From contig RPFO01000256.1 in assembly GCA_009746045.1 (NCBI GenBank), positions 293,501 to 357,500 of the forward strand: a DNA stretch of 64,000 nt, in the 5' to 3' direction. The notes beneath the pieces are model-generated. The model worked only from the letters and a program-made list of their open reading frames with translations. It had not been told where the DNA came from and searched no databases. Every line of letters begins with the position of its first letter. Within the stretch, counting starts at the first letter, position 1. Shown here in pieces: positions 21,188 through 34,800 of the stretch. Both the position numbers and the translations under genes were made by a program. Origin of the DNA: Mesostigma viride. Lineage: Eukaryota > Streptophyta > Mesostigmatophyceae > Mesostigmatales > Mesostigmataceae.

Positions 21188-24100
21188 TCAAGCTAGGGTT
21201 GCTAAAGCTCCGCTGGCAGCTAGCTCGCGCAGGCATTGGCCTGCCGAAGCCGAGCGCGTCACCTTCATTACCGCGATGCCACGGTTCACGCTGTCTGCTG
21301 TCCTATTCCCCCGTCCTCGCCAGATGCCGCTATGCCCGCTCGTTCTCTGTGCGGGCGCAGACGAGCAAGGCAGGCACGGAGGGGAGAACAAGGCGTGTGG
21401 CACGTTCAGCTTGACAGGACATGGCCCCAAACCCAGGGACCCAGGCGGGCTGAGCGGGTCTTGCCCTACTGTCCTCCCCCTAGGCACCGGCCACTCAAAC
21501 CTGCCACCCCTAGGCGTACGTCCACCATCAAGCACAACCATGGACGGCGTTATCACACCCATTGCGTGAGCAATACCAGCCACCGCGAAGTTTGCTGGAA
21601 GTGCAAGACAGCCGAGCCCGAATGATCGCGCGGTGCTGGCTGCAGCAGCCCTGACATTGCGGCCTAGCTCCTCCACCTCCTCATTCGATCCGGCATCGCT
21701 CTCGGAGACACCGGTCCCTCGCTCACCTTCCACGCTCGCGCTACTGCCGACGGCACACCCGTTGCTAGGCGCGGCCGTGACCCTCAGATCGGCGGCGATG
21801 AGGATGTGATCTGATGGCTCGTCCGCGTTCGGGAACGGCCCCTTGACCTGCGAGCGATGAGGGAGCGGCTCCACGGCCTCCACCGCGATCCCGCTCGACA
21901 GAAAGATGTAGTCGAGCGTGTCGATGAAGGGCTCTTGCTCCTTGATCTTTGCAAAGTTTGTGAAGTCGGGCTCGGCGCCGTTGGCGACGGCGTACGCGCT
22001 GCGCAGGCCGCCGCCCTTCATGATCGGGCGCCAGGACTCCCAGGAGGGTGCGTCAGGGAATGCGGCGCTGGATTCGTCAAGGGAGCCTTGGATGATCATC
22101 TGCGATGCGGGCAGGTGATGTAAGGTAGGTTCAAAAATTGGTATCAAGAGAGAGTGAGAAAAGCCAATATGCGGCCAATATTTCCTGCACAAAATCCCAG
22201 GGTGGGAGACCAGCGGGTAGACATGACCCTCATACCCATACGTCCAGCATTGGTGTCTCATAAATAATTACTACTAGTATAAAATAATTAGGAGAATCAG
22301 TATGAAATAATTACTATCAGTACTCTACAATTTCTAGACGTAGCCTCAATCTCCACAGGATCAAGCTGCTTTCTGAAGTAAAAATTGCCGGCTCGCTACC
22401 TGTCAGCGCCTTGCGTGTACCCGTCGTATAGCTTAACTGTGTACATACCAAACGACCCGCTAGGCCGAGTGCCCACCTTGACACTGAAAGAAGTTGCAGG
22501 CGGGCTCGCATATAACAATCCTTCACCTAACTTGCCGGCACCCAAACTGCCAGCACCCACCTTGTAGCAGTCATCGCCGGGCTTGATGTTGAAGTCGCCA
22601 CCGAGCACAAACGGGTCCCCCCCCGCGACCTTGTGCATGTACTGCACCGCCATGGCCGCATGGATGGCCATCACCTGCGTGGCAGCAGGGGGTAGGTGAA
22701 GCACATAGGCGAGTTGCTATTGTTATTGTTATTCGCCATGGCTGCGTAGATGGCCATCACCTGCGGGGCAGCAGGGGATTGCAAGGAGCACGTTTGTTGC
22801 TTGTTATTCAAGTACTACTGACCAATGACTCGACACGCACATTCTTATTTCGCAACGGCTGGGCAGTGACGTGTGGACCTGCATCTGACTTGGGCAGATT
22901 TACAAGTCTAACAAAAAATATAATCCGCGCGAAAACCCCAGAATGCTATATAACATCCCAACCGACGCATGCGAATCTGATTAAGAACTAGTAGCACTGT
23001 GGTAACACCTGGGTGCAAACTGTGCGGGCAACAGTAATGCTTCCTCTGCCCTTCTAAGCCCTCCACATCTAATCATAGGTTGACAGCCGTTGCTTTGCCT
23101 TTCCCCCCCAAACCACGCACCTTCTCTCTCGAGAACACAAACCTTATAGTTCCAAACCACCTACCAAATGTAATACAGTGATACCTCTAAAGTCCCGGAC
23201 ACTGACCTACTATTTCGAAACCACACACCAAACCAAATGTGCTACAGTAATAATAAATGTGCCACTGTAGTAATAGCAACCAATACCAGATGTAGTACGG
23301 TACTAAACAAACCAAGGCGCAACCAACCTTCTCGTTCCAGTACACGCACGGCATGTGGTACGTGCCGACAACCAGCACGCCCCCGCTCTCTCTCTCCTTG
23401 AGCCGCACAAAAGCGATCACATTAAACCGGTTGCGCGAGTAGTCAAAGTGGTCCACTGGAGGCTCCGGCCGGCGCAGCACCCACTTGCCCAGCTTCCCTA
23501 GAGCCGTGAGGGGGGGGGACACCAGGGGGGAGACCAGGGACGTTACGGCGCGCAGCAGCGCGGGCGGCTGGTAGGGATTGCGGGGCCACTTGCGGGTGTC
23601 GGAGAGCCGCACGACCTCTGCACCCGTCAACTGCCACGCATCCACGAGATTGGACACATCAATTCACACCCCAATTCAGCGCATACTCTGGGTCTGTCAA
23701 CTGCCATGTGTCCATGAAATCGAACACATAGACCAACAAAGAACCAGCCCGTGTTCTGAGACGGCCCATAAGCTGAACGCAAGTCCATAATAATCAAACA
23801 CATAAATCAACCCAGATTATGTGTCGTTCAATTGCCACGTGGCCATCGCACTTGTCCCACACATACCCAACACAACCTCCACATGCGTCAGCTGCCGTGT
23901 GTTTTTGATTGAATCCGTGTTGAACTTATATCCCATGCATGTTCAACGCAAGCTCTATATCCATTTCAACACACCTGCAATGTCCCTCATCCGACATATC
24001 CTAGTTTCCTCACAAATTCGTCACAGATTCCAACACATAGTCAACACGTCTGTTGACAATTCTCTTCACGTCATACCCCGCATCTGCTATTTGCCACGCA

Positions 24101-24915
24101 TCGCAACGCAAAACTTGCATGAGAAGGTTAACAAACTAGGTCAGGGCTAACCGACTCCCTGGGAGAGGGGTGGCTCTCGCGAAGCCTAGAACATTAAACT
24201 TGAGTCAGCATCAAATGCGCGTTTGATGAAGGGAGCGTACCTCGTACTTGCCGTTTGGGAATGCCAGGGCCACGCCCATATACCCATTCTTCTTGTTTCC
24301 ATCTGTCACACAGCAAATCGATTTGGAAACGCAAGCCGGTATGTCCTCGAAAGTGCAATGAGCGCAATAAGGCACGTTGGATCGTGTATTAAAAATATTG
24401 GTAATGCCGGCGTGTCGTACACAGGGAGAAGCCCGCCATTCAACCAAAACAAAACTGCAATAGACGTTACGTGAGGCTCGCGATGCGCGCCCAAATGCGT
24501 GCACAAGTTCTCCGGGCTTACATGTGTCCGACAAAAACGTGTAGCTGCGCGTCTGAAAGAACACTAAGAATTTCCCGACCCAGTCGCGGCTGACCTCCTG
24601 CAGAAGGATAACTGCATCCTTCTCAATTTCGGCATCTAGCTTCTTCAGGATTTTCAACAAGCGATTTTCTGGCTTCAGGTGCTCCGGCTCGCATGCTGTG
24701 AAGTAGTCTGGGGGCGAGAGCGAGCTAGAGAGTACGTTGTAGCTCACGATGCGGTGTTTACTGTCCATTGCAGCGACACAAGAAGGCAATTCAGATGCGA
24801 AATTCTCCCAAATGCCACTCCGTGGCATGTGCTTTTGCTTGGAGCCAAACGCCGTCTCGTAGCATGTGCTCTGGAAAACAATTAGAACAGTAAGAGCGTG
24901 AAAGGAAAAGCGCAT
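21188..24915 (-). CDS. Endonuclease/exonuclease/phosphatase (EEP) family protein, five exons
   Basis: Exons 24915-24522, 24302-24241, 23630-23328, 22674-22561, 22099-21188 give 594 aa, all frames consistent and introns GT-AG. EEP hydrolase landmarks in order: IVSYNVLSS (N60), LLQEVSRDW (E107), NGYMGVALAF, GTYHMPC (H244), LGGDFNIKP (D280, N282), DTLDYIFLS and PSDHILIAADL (D388, H389). This is a complete Mg-dependent phosphodiesterase active site. The layout is closest to CCR4/Angel/2'-phosphodiesterase-like members, which act on RNA, but the substrate cannot be told from sequence. The first 16 residues are hydrophobic after MRFSFHA and could be a signal or organelle-targeting sequence. Residues 395-594 lack recognisable domains; residues ~445-470 are hydrophobic. 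The C-terminal limit is the open frame itself and is the least certain part. The gene is head-to-head with SecA. Confidence 0.85.
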
Positions 24916-25870
24916 GCCTCAAACGCGCGCCCCCGGTAACAGGGCGCAGCGGCCCGAAACGCGCATGCCTATTTAAAGGCGTGCCTACAATTGGTCAAAG
25001 AGATTGCTGACGTTCTAGGCTTACAGCACTCCACCTTTTACGGAGTGTGATAGTTAAGACAGGATCATCAACCATCATCGTCAATTCTATAGCGTAAGAA
25101 ACACGCATCACCTGCGTGCTGCGTGGCTGCGTTCCTCGACCAGGCTTGAGAGTTGAGGCTAGGCGTGGCACACTGGCATGCCTACAAACCGCCGGCAATT
25201 CTGGCGGCAATTATAATTTGGCCCTGACTTGGCCCGAATGTGCTGCAGTACGTGAGTCAGTTAGTTAGTTAGGATCCAGTTAGTTGATTCCCACGGCGCA
25301 CATGGGCAGCAGAGTCTACTGTATAGTGGCCGTACGTGAGTACGGGGGAGGCAGGCTGCATGTTGGATATCGCCTGTTCTTCGCCTGTTCTTCGCCTGTT
25401 CTTCGCCTGTTGCTGCTTTCCGGCAAATCTGCACGTGGTCCCTGCGTGGTCTCTTACCGATGATGGCGCATGGCGACTCGTGGCAACTTCCGCCAGTTGT
25501 TTGTAGTAAGCGGTATCTTAATGTACGTGCAATGCTAGCAAGCAACCAATTGTTGATGAGTTATCTCGTTCCTGGCTGAAATTCAGCTGTTGTTTACAAT
25601 CAGTTTCGCTTACATAGGTGCCTCTCGTTTCGATGATCCCGTGATCCGGGATTACATTGTGAGCTGACTTGACCAGGTACAAACGTCCGCGTGGCAGCGC
25701 CCAGCACTAGGAAAAAAGTATGGGCGTGCTGCCAAGGAACTGGCATCTCCAACCTCCATACTCTCTATTCACCGGCCACGACAGACATTATCCCGTGCGA
25801 TGTAGGAAGGACCGGCATCGCCGACTTGACTAGAGTGGCCATTTGCTCTCGTAGAGGCGTGAAGGCCACC
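24916..25870. promoter_or_regulatory. Shared 5' region between divergent EEP and SecA genes
   Basis: About 955 bp separates two divergent start codons and presumably holds both promoters and 5' UTRs. Visible elements are a TATA-like TATTTAAA at 24970-24977, 55 bp before the EEP ATG and inside an imperfect inverted repeat GCATGCCT/AGGCGTGC, and a four-fold CGCCTGTTCTT repeat at 25371-25411. The function of these elements is inferred from position only. Confidence 0.35.
25371..25411. repeat. Four-fold TTCGCCTGTTC repeat
   Basis: Direct repeats of an 11-12 bp CGCCTGTTCTT unit lie upstream of SecA. The copies are nearly perfect. Confidence 0.7.
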
Positions 25871-28814
25871 ATGGAAACGGTGACGGTTCCCCGATGTCTG
25901 TCAGCTAGCATCGCCAGTTCGGCAGGTCTCGCAGCTACTTCGCGCAGGGCCTCGAGTTTGACCCCACAAGTTGTAGTGCCAGGTTACAACGGCTTGCGGC
26001 CGGCCCAATTTAATCCTCAATCATCCCCGGAGGCTTTTGTCAGTGCGCAGCGTGATAGGCCTCATCTCCCTTACAAGGGCAGAGTGCAGCCATGTACAGC
26101 TCTGTTTGGTGGTTTGAGTAATCTCTTCGAAGGCGGGAGCACGCCGGAGGGCACTAAGAAAAAGTACGCCGGTCGCGTGGCCGAGATTAATGCTCTCGAG
26201 AATTCGCTGGTAAACTTGACCGATGAACAGCTCCGCGGGAAAACGGTCGAGCTTAAGGCAAAACTGAACAATGGCGCTACGCTTGACTCCATAGCAAAGG
26301 TAGGGACAAGTATAGCTGGAACGCACGCAAGAGTAATTATAGCGGCATGTATATCGAGATAGCTGGTACTCGTTTTTATAAAACATAAATTAATGTTGGC
26401 AGTTGCGGCTTGTTTCTCGTTTGACAGGAAGCGTTTGCCGTCGTCAGGGAGGCCTCCAAGCGAGTGCTGGGGCTCCGGCCATTCGACGTGCAGCTGATTG
26501 GTGAGTTTTCTATGTTCACCCCCTTCTGTTGTGTCAATGCAATTAAACTCACTTCGAAGGAAGTTGTTTTTTGCGAGATGCCCTGGCGTCTATAATTTCT
26601 CTCATTGCCTCACTTACAGCCACATTTTTCTGGCAACCTCCCTGCGTATCACCCCACAACCCATGTATCAATCCCAATATTTTTTCCCTCAAGGACCAAT
26701 GCCGTCCTTTTCGCGACTCTCATCCCCACTGTCTCTGAAAAATTGACACGACATTGTGGTTACATAATGTCGCATTTTTTGCCACCATTCCAGTCAGTCT
26801 GCTCGTGCTTCGCCTGAATTCTGGTTGCCACAGAATTCAGGGTCGTTGCGAACCAGATACCCATGCAAAGTCTGTATGCCTGGTCTGGCACCCCTCTATC
26901 TACCTCTTCCTTAGAATGACGAGTCTGATTTTAAAAGTGCGACATTCGTTGCCGGCTGCAAATACAGCATCCCTTCCTTCCCTCTCCCACTTTCCACCCC
27001 CATGTTTTTTCAATTTCTTTTTTCGGATGTTGCTTATCCCTTTTCCTGGTATAGACATCACATTTTCCATTTCTGGATAATTCACTTTCCATTGTTCATG
27101 GTCCGTCTTTCATTTTTATAATATATTATTTTCCATTTATTCATGTTCCATTTTCCATTGTGGACGTATCGTTGCGCCAGGTGGCATGCTCCTGCACGAG
27201 GGCCGCATCGCCGAGATGAAGACAGGAGAAGGCAAGACGCTGGTGGCCGTGCTGCCCGCGTACCTCAACGCGCTCACGGGCAAGGGCGTGCACGTGGTCA
27301 CCGTCAACGACTACCTCGCGCGCAGGGACTGCGAGTGGGTTGGGCAGGTGCACCGCTACCTGGGACTCCAGGTCGGCCTCATTCAGGGTGAGTCCTATCT
27401 GTGCTTGCCCTCATCCAGGGTGAGTCCCCATTTGTGATTGGTCTCATTCAGGGAAAGTCATTTTTTTAATAGCCTCATCTGGACTGCTGCATCGCAGGGC
27501 AATTGGGTAGACACGTTTGGGTTCCAATGTTCCAGGGGGTGAGCGCCACTTGTACAATTGTTTGCTATTCTTACATGTTCACCCTGGAGTATTACCCTCA
27601 TTCGTGACCCTATCTTGACCCCATGTCTGCGTTCGCCTGTGCCCCTTTTTGCCCTCCTCTCCCCCCCCCGTTGCCCCACATTGCAACCTATTTTTCCCCC
27701 CCACAGCCGGCATGGATGACGCGGAGCGCCGCGCGAGCTACCTGTGCGACGTCACGTACGTCACCAACAGCGAGCTGGGCTTTGACTATCTGCGCGACAA
27801 CCTGGCGCAGGTGAGGGGAGGGGCAGAAGCATGACGTATGATATGTGACCTGCTTGCTCCACCGCGAGTGCGGATTTGACTATCTGTGCGGATTCGACTA
27901 TCTGGCGCAGGTAAAAACAAAGTATGGGAACCAATGGAGAAATGGGAGATGCTGACAACGGAAGAAGCAGAAGGCGGAGCGAGGGGGGACATGGGTAGGG
28001 GGCATGGGTAGTTTATTGCACGACAACCTGGCACGGGTGATGTATAGTATAGTAGTGGGTCCACGGGTATAGTAAAGTAGTGGGTCCACGCGTATAGTAT
28101 AGTAGTGGGTCCACGGGTATAGTATTGTAGTGGGTCCACGGGTATAGTATAGTAGTGGGTCCACGGGTATAGTGTTGTAGTGGGTCCACGCGTATAGTAT
28201 AGTGGTGGGTCCACACGTATAGTATAGTAGTGGGTCCACGTGTATAGTGTTGTAGTGGGTCCACACGTATAGTATAGTGGTGGGTCCACGCGTATAGTAT
28301 AGTGGTGGGTCCACGGGTATAGTATAGTAGTGGGTCCACCGGAATGCCGTGGCAGCAAGTGCGCTACGGATGCCTCTGCCAGCTTGCCACCTTGCCATCA
28401 AATGAACATGGACTCCTCACCGCATGTAGTTCATGGTTCGTACTACATTGCACGTGTTTAGGCATCTTCTTTGAAGGACCACTCCGTGTTTGTTCATCCC
28501 CCGCCTCCCCCCCCCTCATCCCCCCCCCTGCGCTTTTCTGCCATTCAATTTCTGCTTTTCTACCATTCATCACTCCATCCCACCGTGTACACTAGTGTGT
28601 ACACCTCCCTCCTTGCTCTTAACCAACTTCTGTCTTTTTTTGCAAACCACCTGCACTTCCTTCGTTTCGTTTCCTCCTCTTGTTCACTTGCCCATGTTCT
28701 TCCGTTGATCTGTTGTCCCTGGCTTTTTAAAACATTATATATTTATTTGTCTTTTCTCTTGTCTCGCTCGACCCAGACGGCGGACGAGCTGGTTCTCCGC
28801 CCCTTCAATTACTG

Positions 28815-28847
<33 letters not shown>

Positions 28848-31800
28848 CGAGGCACGCACGCCGCTCATCATCTCGGGCACCGCAGCCAAGCCGAGCGAGC
28901 GCTACGTCAAGGCCGCCAAGATCGCCTCTGCGTTTGAGCGCGACGTGCATTACAAGGTGGGGGAGTGTAGCCACAGGAACTTGGACAGCGACTAGAGGGA
29001 GGGTGGGAGGGAGGGAGGGAGGGAGGGAGGGAGGGAGGGTGGGAGGGAGGGAGGGAGGGAGGGAGGGAGGGAGGGAGGGAGGGAGGGAGGGAGGGAGGGA
29101 GGGAGGGAGGGAGGGAGGGAGGGAGGGAGGAGGGAGGGAGGGAGGGAGGGAGGGAGGGAGGGAGGGAGGGAGGGAGGGTGACCAGACGGTGGCCGAGATA
29201 GTGAGTGCAAAGAGCGAGCGCGAGGTGGGAAGGTCACTCAGATATGCCGCCGCGTTGGAGCGCGACACGCACTGCGAGGTTGGTCATCATGTGTGTGGGG
29301 GGGGGAGAAGATGGGAGGAAATGACAGGTCACTGTCCAGAATGATGGTAATTGAACAGAATGAGAGAGGGGGGGCACACAGTGAGTGTGTACAGCGAGCA
29401 ATACGCAAAGACCGCGTAGGAGCGCAACGTGCACTGCGAGGTTAGGACCACGGGCCCAGGAAGGGGGAGGGCAGGGAGGGGGAGGCTAAAGAGATATTGG
29501 CTTGTTGGTGATAGTAGCTTTGGAGATTAGAGTGACAACGTGGCTAGATTGTGGTTTTTTACTTGCCTGCTTGAATGCTTGTATGTTGTGGTGCTTGACG
29601 CACTTGGCTGCGCACTCTCCGTGCCTCTCTGGATGCCGCTTTTCTTGCCCCTTTTTATGCCCCTTTCCACGCCCCTTTTCATCCCCCTTTGCATGGCCTT
29701 GCCCCTTGGCATGCCCCTTACCTTGCCTCATGCAATGTTTTTTGCAATGGCCCTTGCCATGCCCCATGCCGTCCCCCTTTCCACGCCGCTTCCCCCCACC
29801 CATTCTGTGTTGCCCCTTTCAATGCCTCTTGCCCTGCGCAGGTGGAGGAGAAGCAGAAGCAGATCATCTTGACCGAGGAGGGCTATGAGGCTGCCGAGGA
29901 CATCCTGCAGGTATGCACTCCCTACGCACACGGGCGATTCCTCTTGACGATCACTACCTGCGCACACGGGCCGTACACACGGGCCGTACGCAGTACCTAC
30001 GCACACGGGCTGTGCACTCTTGAAGGGCACTACCAGGATCAGAACGCAGTAGTATGCATCTAAAAAGAGCACTGCTAGAGTTTGATCACACGAGTCGTTA
30101 CGTTCAAGAAATGATAACTAGGATGTGAACGCAGCAGTCAGCATGCTGTCAGAAAGAGCACCGCTAGAGGTTCAACACACTAGTCGTACGTTCAAAGAAT
30201 AACTACTAGGATTTGTGCGTGGTAATCGTATGCTTCAAAAGAGTACTACTAGTATTCGAGCGCAGTAGTTGTAGTGGCCGCGCAGGTGCGCACTTGTTGT
30301 GGCGGCCGCGTGCCCCTGTATCACACACTGCACCTCGGCAGGCACGGGCGGCTATGTACTGACCATTGCCGGTAGTGAGTCCACACGCTATAGTGTGTTG
30401 TTGCACACTACGTAGCATAAGTGATGCCTGGCAGTTGGCTCGAGGCAGCTGCTTTGTCCCAGTGCTTTCCCCAGAGCCTGCCTAAACTTGCTGCAACCCC
30501 ATCCACCCATTTTACTAGGATTGCCCCGGCCATGAGATCTGAAGACGGCTGCCTAACTGAACCGCACCTACCAGAAGGCTGTTGCAAGCCTACCTGTGAA
30601 CCGCCATGTGCAAGTTCGACCGGCCAACTGGTACCCCCTGCGACGTAGACACCGCGTGACCACCCCCTTGTGTCCCCAGTGAGGTGTGTAGCATACCTAC
30701 GCGCGCCACTGAACTAACGATTCCTCCGCTGCACGACCTTTTTAATGCTGCCCCTGTGAAGCCTGCCGGCGATCTGGCCCTCGGGAACCTAAACTGCGAT
30801 TTCTGCCCGTGAACCAGCCCATGCCATCCCTGCCTGCAAGCTGATCATGCCTCGTCAAAGGCGTTCCCCGTGCCCCCGGAGTATAATGTCCCAGGAACCC
30901 CTGTTCCTTGGCCCAGAATTTCGTTTCCCAGGAACCCCCTTTTAATGGTCTAGGTGAGGGACCTGTAGAACCAACTGCTGGAGGTGTGTGATCCATACAA
31001 CCTCGAACATAATTCATGGTGCGCCCCGGTGCCCCCCCCTGCGTAATTGAGAACCTGCACACCCTTTCCGTGGCGGATGCATGCGCAGGTGACGGACCTG
31101 TACAACCCGCGCGAGCAGTGGGCCATGTACCTGATCAACGCGCTCAAGGCCAAGGAGCTGCAGAAGCGCGACGTCAACTACATCGTGCGCGGAGACGAGA
31201 TATTGATCGTCGACGAGTTCACCGGACGTGTGCTGCCGGTGCGTACAAGTCTAGGCTACACGCTTGTGCGTGTGGTTTCTGTGCGTGTGTACCGAAAGAG
31301 TCATGCGGTAGAATGGGTCACGTGAGTGGTCTTCGACGACATCAGTGTGTGAGCGAAGAGATCTTGCGCGTGCTGCCGGTAGGTGCGCATTTTGGATGGT
31401 TGTGGGGAAGTACCTACTTGATGGAGAAGTCATGCGCACAGACATGTCCACCGAGCGTGTGCTGCCTATATGTACGCATTAGAATCCACTGTACAACTCA
31501 CTCGATGCAAGTTTCTTTTTACATCCGCGGTAATAATAACATTGGTTACACTGCTAGATGCTGATTGCATTTGACTTCTTGCCTCCTCCTCGCCACTCCA
31601 TTGTGTGCTGCCAACCGCGCCTGTCCCCCAGGGCCGCCGCTGGGGCGAGGGCCTTCACCAGGCGGTGGAGGCCAAGGAGGGCGTCAAGATCCAGAACGAG
31701 ACCGTCACGCTCGCGTCTATCACCTACCAGAACTTCTTCCTGCAGGTGGGGTTTTCACCTACCAGAACTTCTTCCTGCAGGTGACATCTAGAGCCTGCAC

Positions 31801-34800
31801 AGCAGGACCACTGCAGCCGCCCATCCCACATGTTTGCTTCCCATCCCACAGGTTTGCTTCCCATCCCACAGGTTTGCTTCCCATGCCCACGCTGCATCCT
31901 CCCATTCCCACACTTTCCCCTTTTATATCGGCTTTTCCCTGCAGATGCGCCTACTCGCATCCCATGCTTGCTCCCTTAGCTTCACTTACTAGCACAGAAA
32001 CAGCGTAGCAACGTTGTACTAGTGTACCAGGCTTTGACCAGGTAACTATATATTTGCATATTCAATAGTCATGTATTGTAGACTGAAGTCTAACTACAAA
32101 AGTCTTTGGGGTGGGGGCCAAGAGGTAGGTGATACGCGGACGCCAGCTCTGCAGAATTCTGTTGTAAACATATTTCCCCTTGGTCAGCTTTGCTCAATCC
32201 ATTTTCTGCTCAGGCAGCTCCATTAAAGATATCATTGGAGACCTTTCCCCTAACATGATGTATAGTAAGCTTTCCCTTTTTACTGCCCATAGAACATGCT
32301 GGAACTAGAACGCAGTGACAGCTAGCTTGCCACCCACATGGCAGCTGCAAACGCTGGCTGCTCCCTTTCCCGTCACAGGCCATTTTCCCAGTTTCTGCCA
32401 TGTTGCAGTGTTATGTTGGAAATTTTTGCGTTGCTCATTCTTTGGTGGTAAGTGCGTGCCCTGCATAGTGTGCGTTGTGGCTTGTTATATGCCTATTGGG
32501 CCCTATTTGCCCATTTTGCCAGCAATGTGCTCACTTCTTTTCCCCCTGTCCATTGGCTGCTGTGTGTTTTTTTTCCCTCTCTTCTTTTTCCCTCCCCCCA
32601 CCCCCTCCCTCCTCTTCTCAATATTTTTCGACCTCTATTTCCACGCCTTTCCCCCGCTCTTGGCCCCCCCAACCCCCTCCACTGTCCCTCCCACACACAC
32701 ACACACCGTTTTCCCTCTCCCTCTCCCTCTCCCTCTCCCTATCTCCCTCTCCATCCCTCCCCCCCCCTCCTCCCCCTCTCCCCACCTTTCTTTCTCCACC
32801 CCTTCCCCCTCCACTGTCCACCTCCCCCCCCCCTCTCTCTCTGCCCCCCCACTCTATGTTTTCCCTTGACATCTCATGTTACGTTTGCCAGTACCCCAAG
32901 ATGTCCGGCATGACGGGCACGGCAGCCACCGAGAAGAAGGAGTTCAAGAACATCTACAACCTGGAGGTGGACGTGGTGCCCACCAACCGCACGATGACGC
33001 GCAAGGACTACTCGGACGTGGTCTACCGCGTGCCCGAGGGCAAGTGGAACGCCGTGGTCAAGGAGGTGGGTGAAGGGGGCCCGTTTGCTGAGGAGAGCAA
33101 GGGGATGTGGGTGGGAGGGAGCAAATGGACAAGGCGGTTGGCGTAGAGGGAGGAAAAGGGCACCATGGTTGTCACAGCACAGGGAGGAGACCAAGTGCAG
33201 CTGGGTGGAGGAGTGAGTTGGGGAGGTGGGGCCGGGGGAAGGTGGAGCATTGACAGTTAGGTTATTGAGGGAGTTCCTGAGGTGGAGGGGGCGGGGAATC
33301 AATTGGGGAGGATAGCGAATGGAGGTCGGTGGGTGAGGGAGGAAAGGGAGGAGGGGGGGGGGGGGGGGGGGGGCGCAAAGGGAGGGTTGACAATCTGGTG
33401 ACTATGATGAATTACCCCCTGAGGTGGGTGGAGCACTTCAACCATTCTTTGCCCCTTTACTTTTGCGTCCAGTTATGCACCCAGGTGTGATCCAGGTGGA
33501 GCGCGTGCACAAGGTGGGTCGGTGCGGTCCAGATAGAACACACCAAGTTGGTGAATCAGGTATCCAGTATTCAATACCTAACAGATCCATGATGTTCATG
33601 AATTAATAAGATATATTTACTATGTATGTAGTATATATTTATGTGATGCTCAGTAGTAAATTTATATGATGCAAGCTATCTCCCCCCCCCCCCCCCCCCC
33701 TCTCCGCCATTTGCCCCTTGCCCAGTTGCCTGCACTAGACGCGGTCGTTACCTCAGGCGTCCAAGACCTTGCCAGATTTTAATTTAAACTCTTCCCTTGT
33801 TGCTCTCTTCCCAGGTGGAGCGCATGCACAAGAGCGGGCGGCCCGTGCTGGTGGGCACCACAAGCGTCGAGACCAGCGAGATGCTGTCCGGCTTGCTCAA
33901 GGAGATCGGCATCAAGCACCAGGTATATAGCAGTGGTCAAACAGGGACAGCGGCTGCTAATTATCAATGAGAGGCGAGCAAGATGCTGTCTGGCCTGCTC
34001 AAAGAGACCAGCACGAGCACCAGGTATATAGCAGTGGTCAAATAGGGACCGTAGTTGCTAGTAGTAATAAAGCAAAGAACATGTAGATGGGTGCCTTAAC
34101 TCCTAAGCATTTGCTGCAGCACGACTGCTCATTCTTGCCTCCTGCCCCCCTTCATCTCTGGTTCAAGGGTGCTTCACACCAAGCCTGAGGACAGCGTGTG
34201 GTTTGTCATCCCCCCTTTGCTTGCCCTGCTGCCCTGCTGCCCTGCTGCGTGCACCCCTGGCCGCGTCTCAAGCCCGCCCCTATCCGCCAGGGCCCGATGC
34301 CAGCCGGAGAACGAGATTCCTAGTTCTTTCTAGTTGATCCCTCGTTCTCTCTAGTTGATCCCTAGCTCTTTCTAGCTGATTCCTAGTCCTTTCTACTTAA
34401 TCCCTAGTTCGTTCTAGTTTATTCCTAGCGTTTCTAGCTTATTCCTAGTTCTTTCTAGTCGGTTCCTAATTCTTTCTAGTTGATTCCTAACTCTTCTGGC
34501 CCTCTTGCTGCTTTTTGCTCTTGCTTTTCCCCTCCTTAATGCATCGTTTAAGGTGGTGGGCATGCCCAAGAATGTTGTGTGATTATAGGCACAGAACATG
34601 GGTGGGTGCTGCAGCGATCCCTAGTTCCTGCTGCACGGCTGCGTGACGCTGTGCCTAGCCCATCTCTGCCAGGTGCTGAAAACTAATTCAGAGAACATGG
34701 CTGGTGACGGATGCAGAACATGGTTGGTTGCGGATCCACGTCCTAGGTCTGCTACACTGCTGCATACGCTTTTAAAAAAGGAAACTATGATCATAATCGA

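Noticed and set aside
25691-25870. An upstream GTG-started extension of SecA
   Set aside because: It has no in-frame ATG, and the ATG at 25871 has an ideal context followed by a transit-peptide-like sequence. The upstream frame is 5' UTR or promoter.
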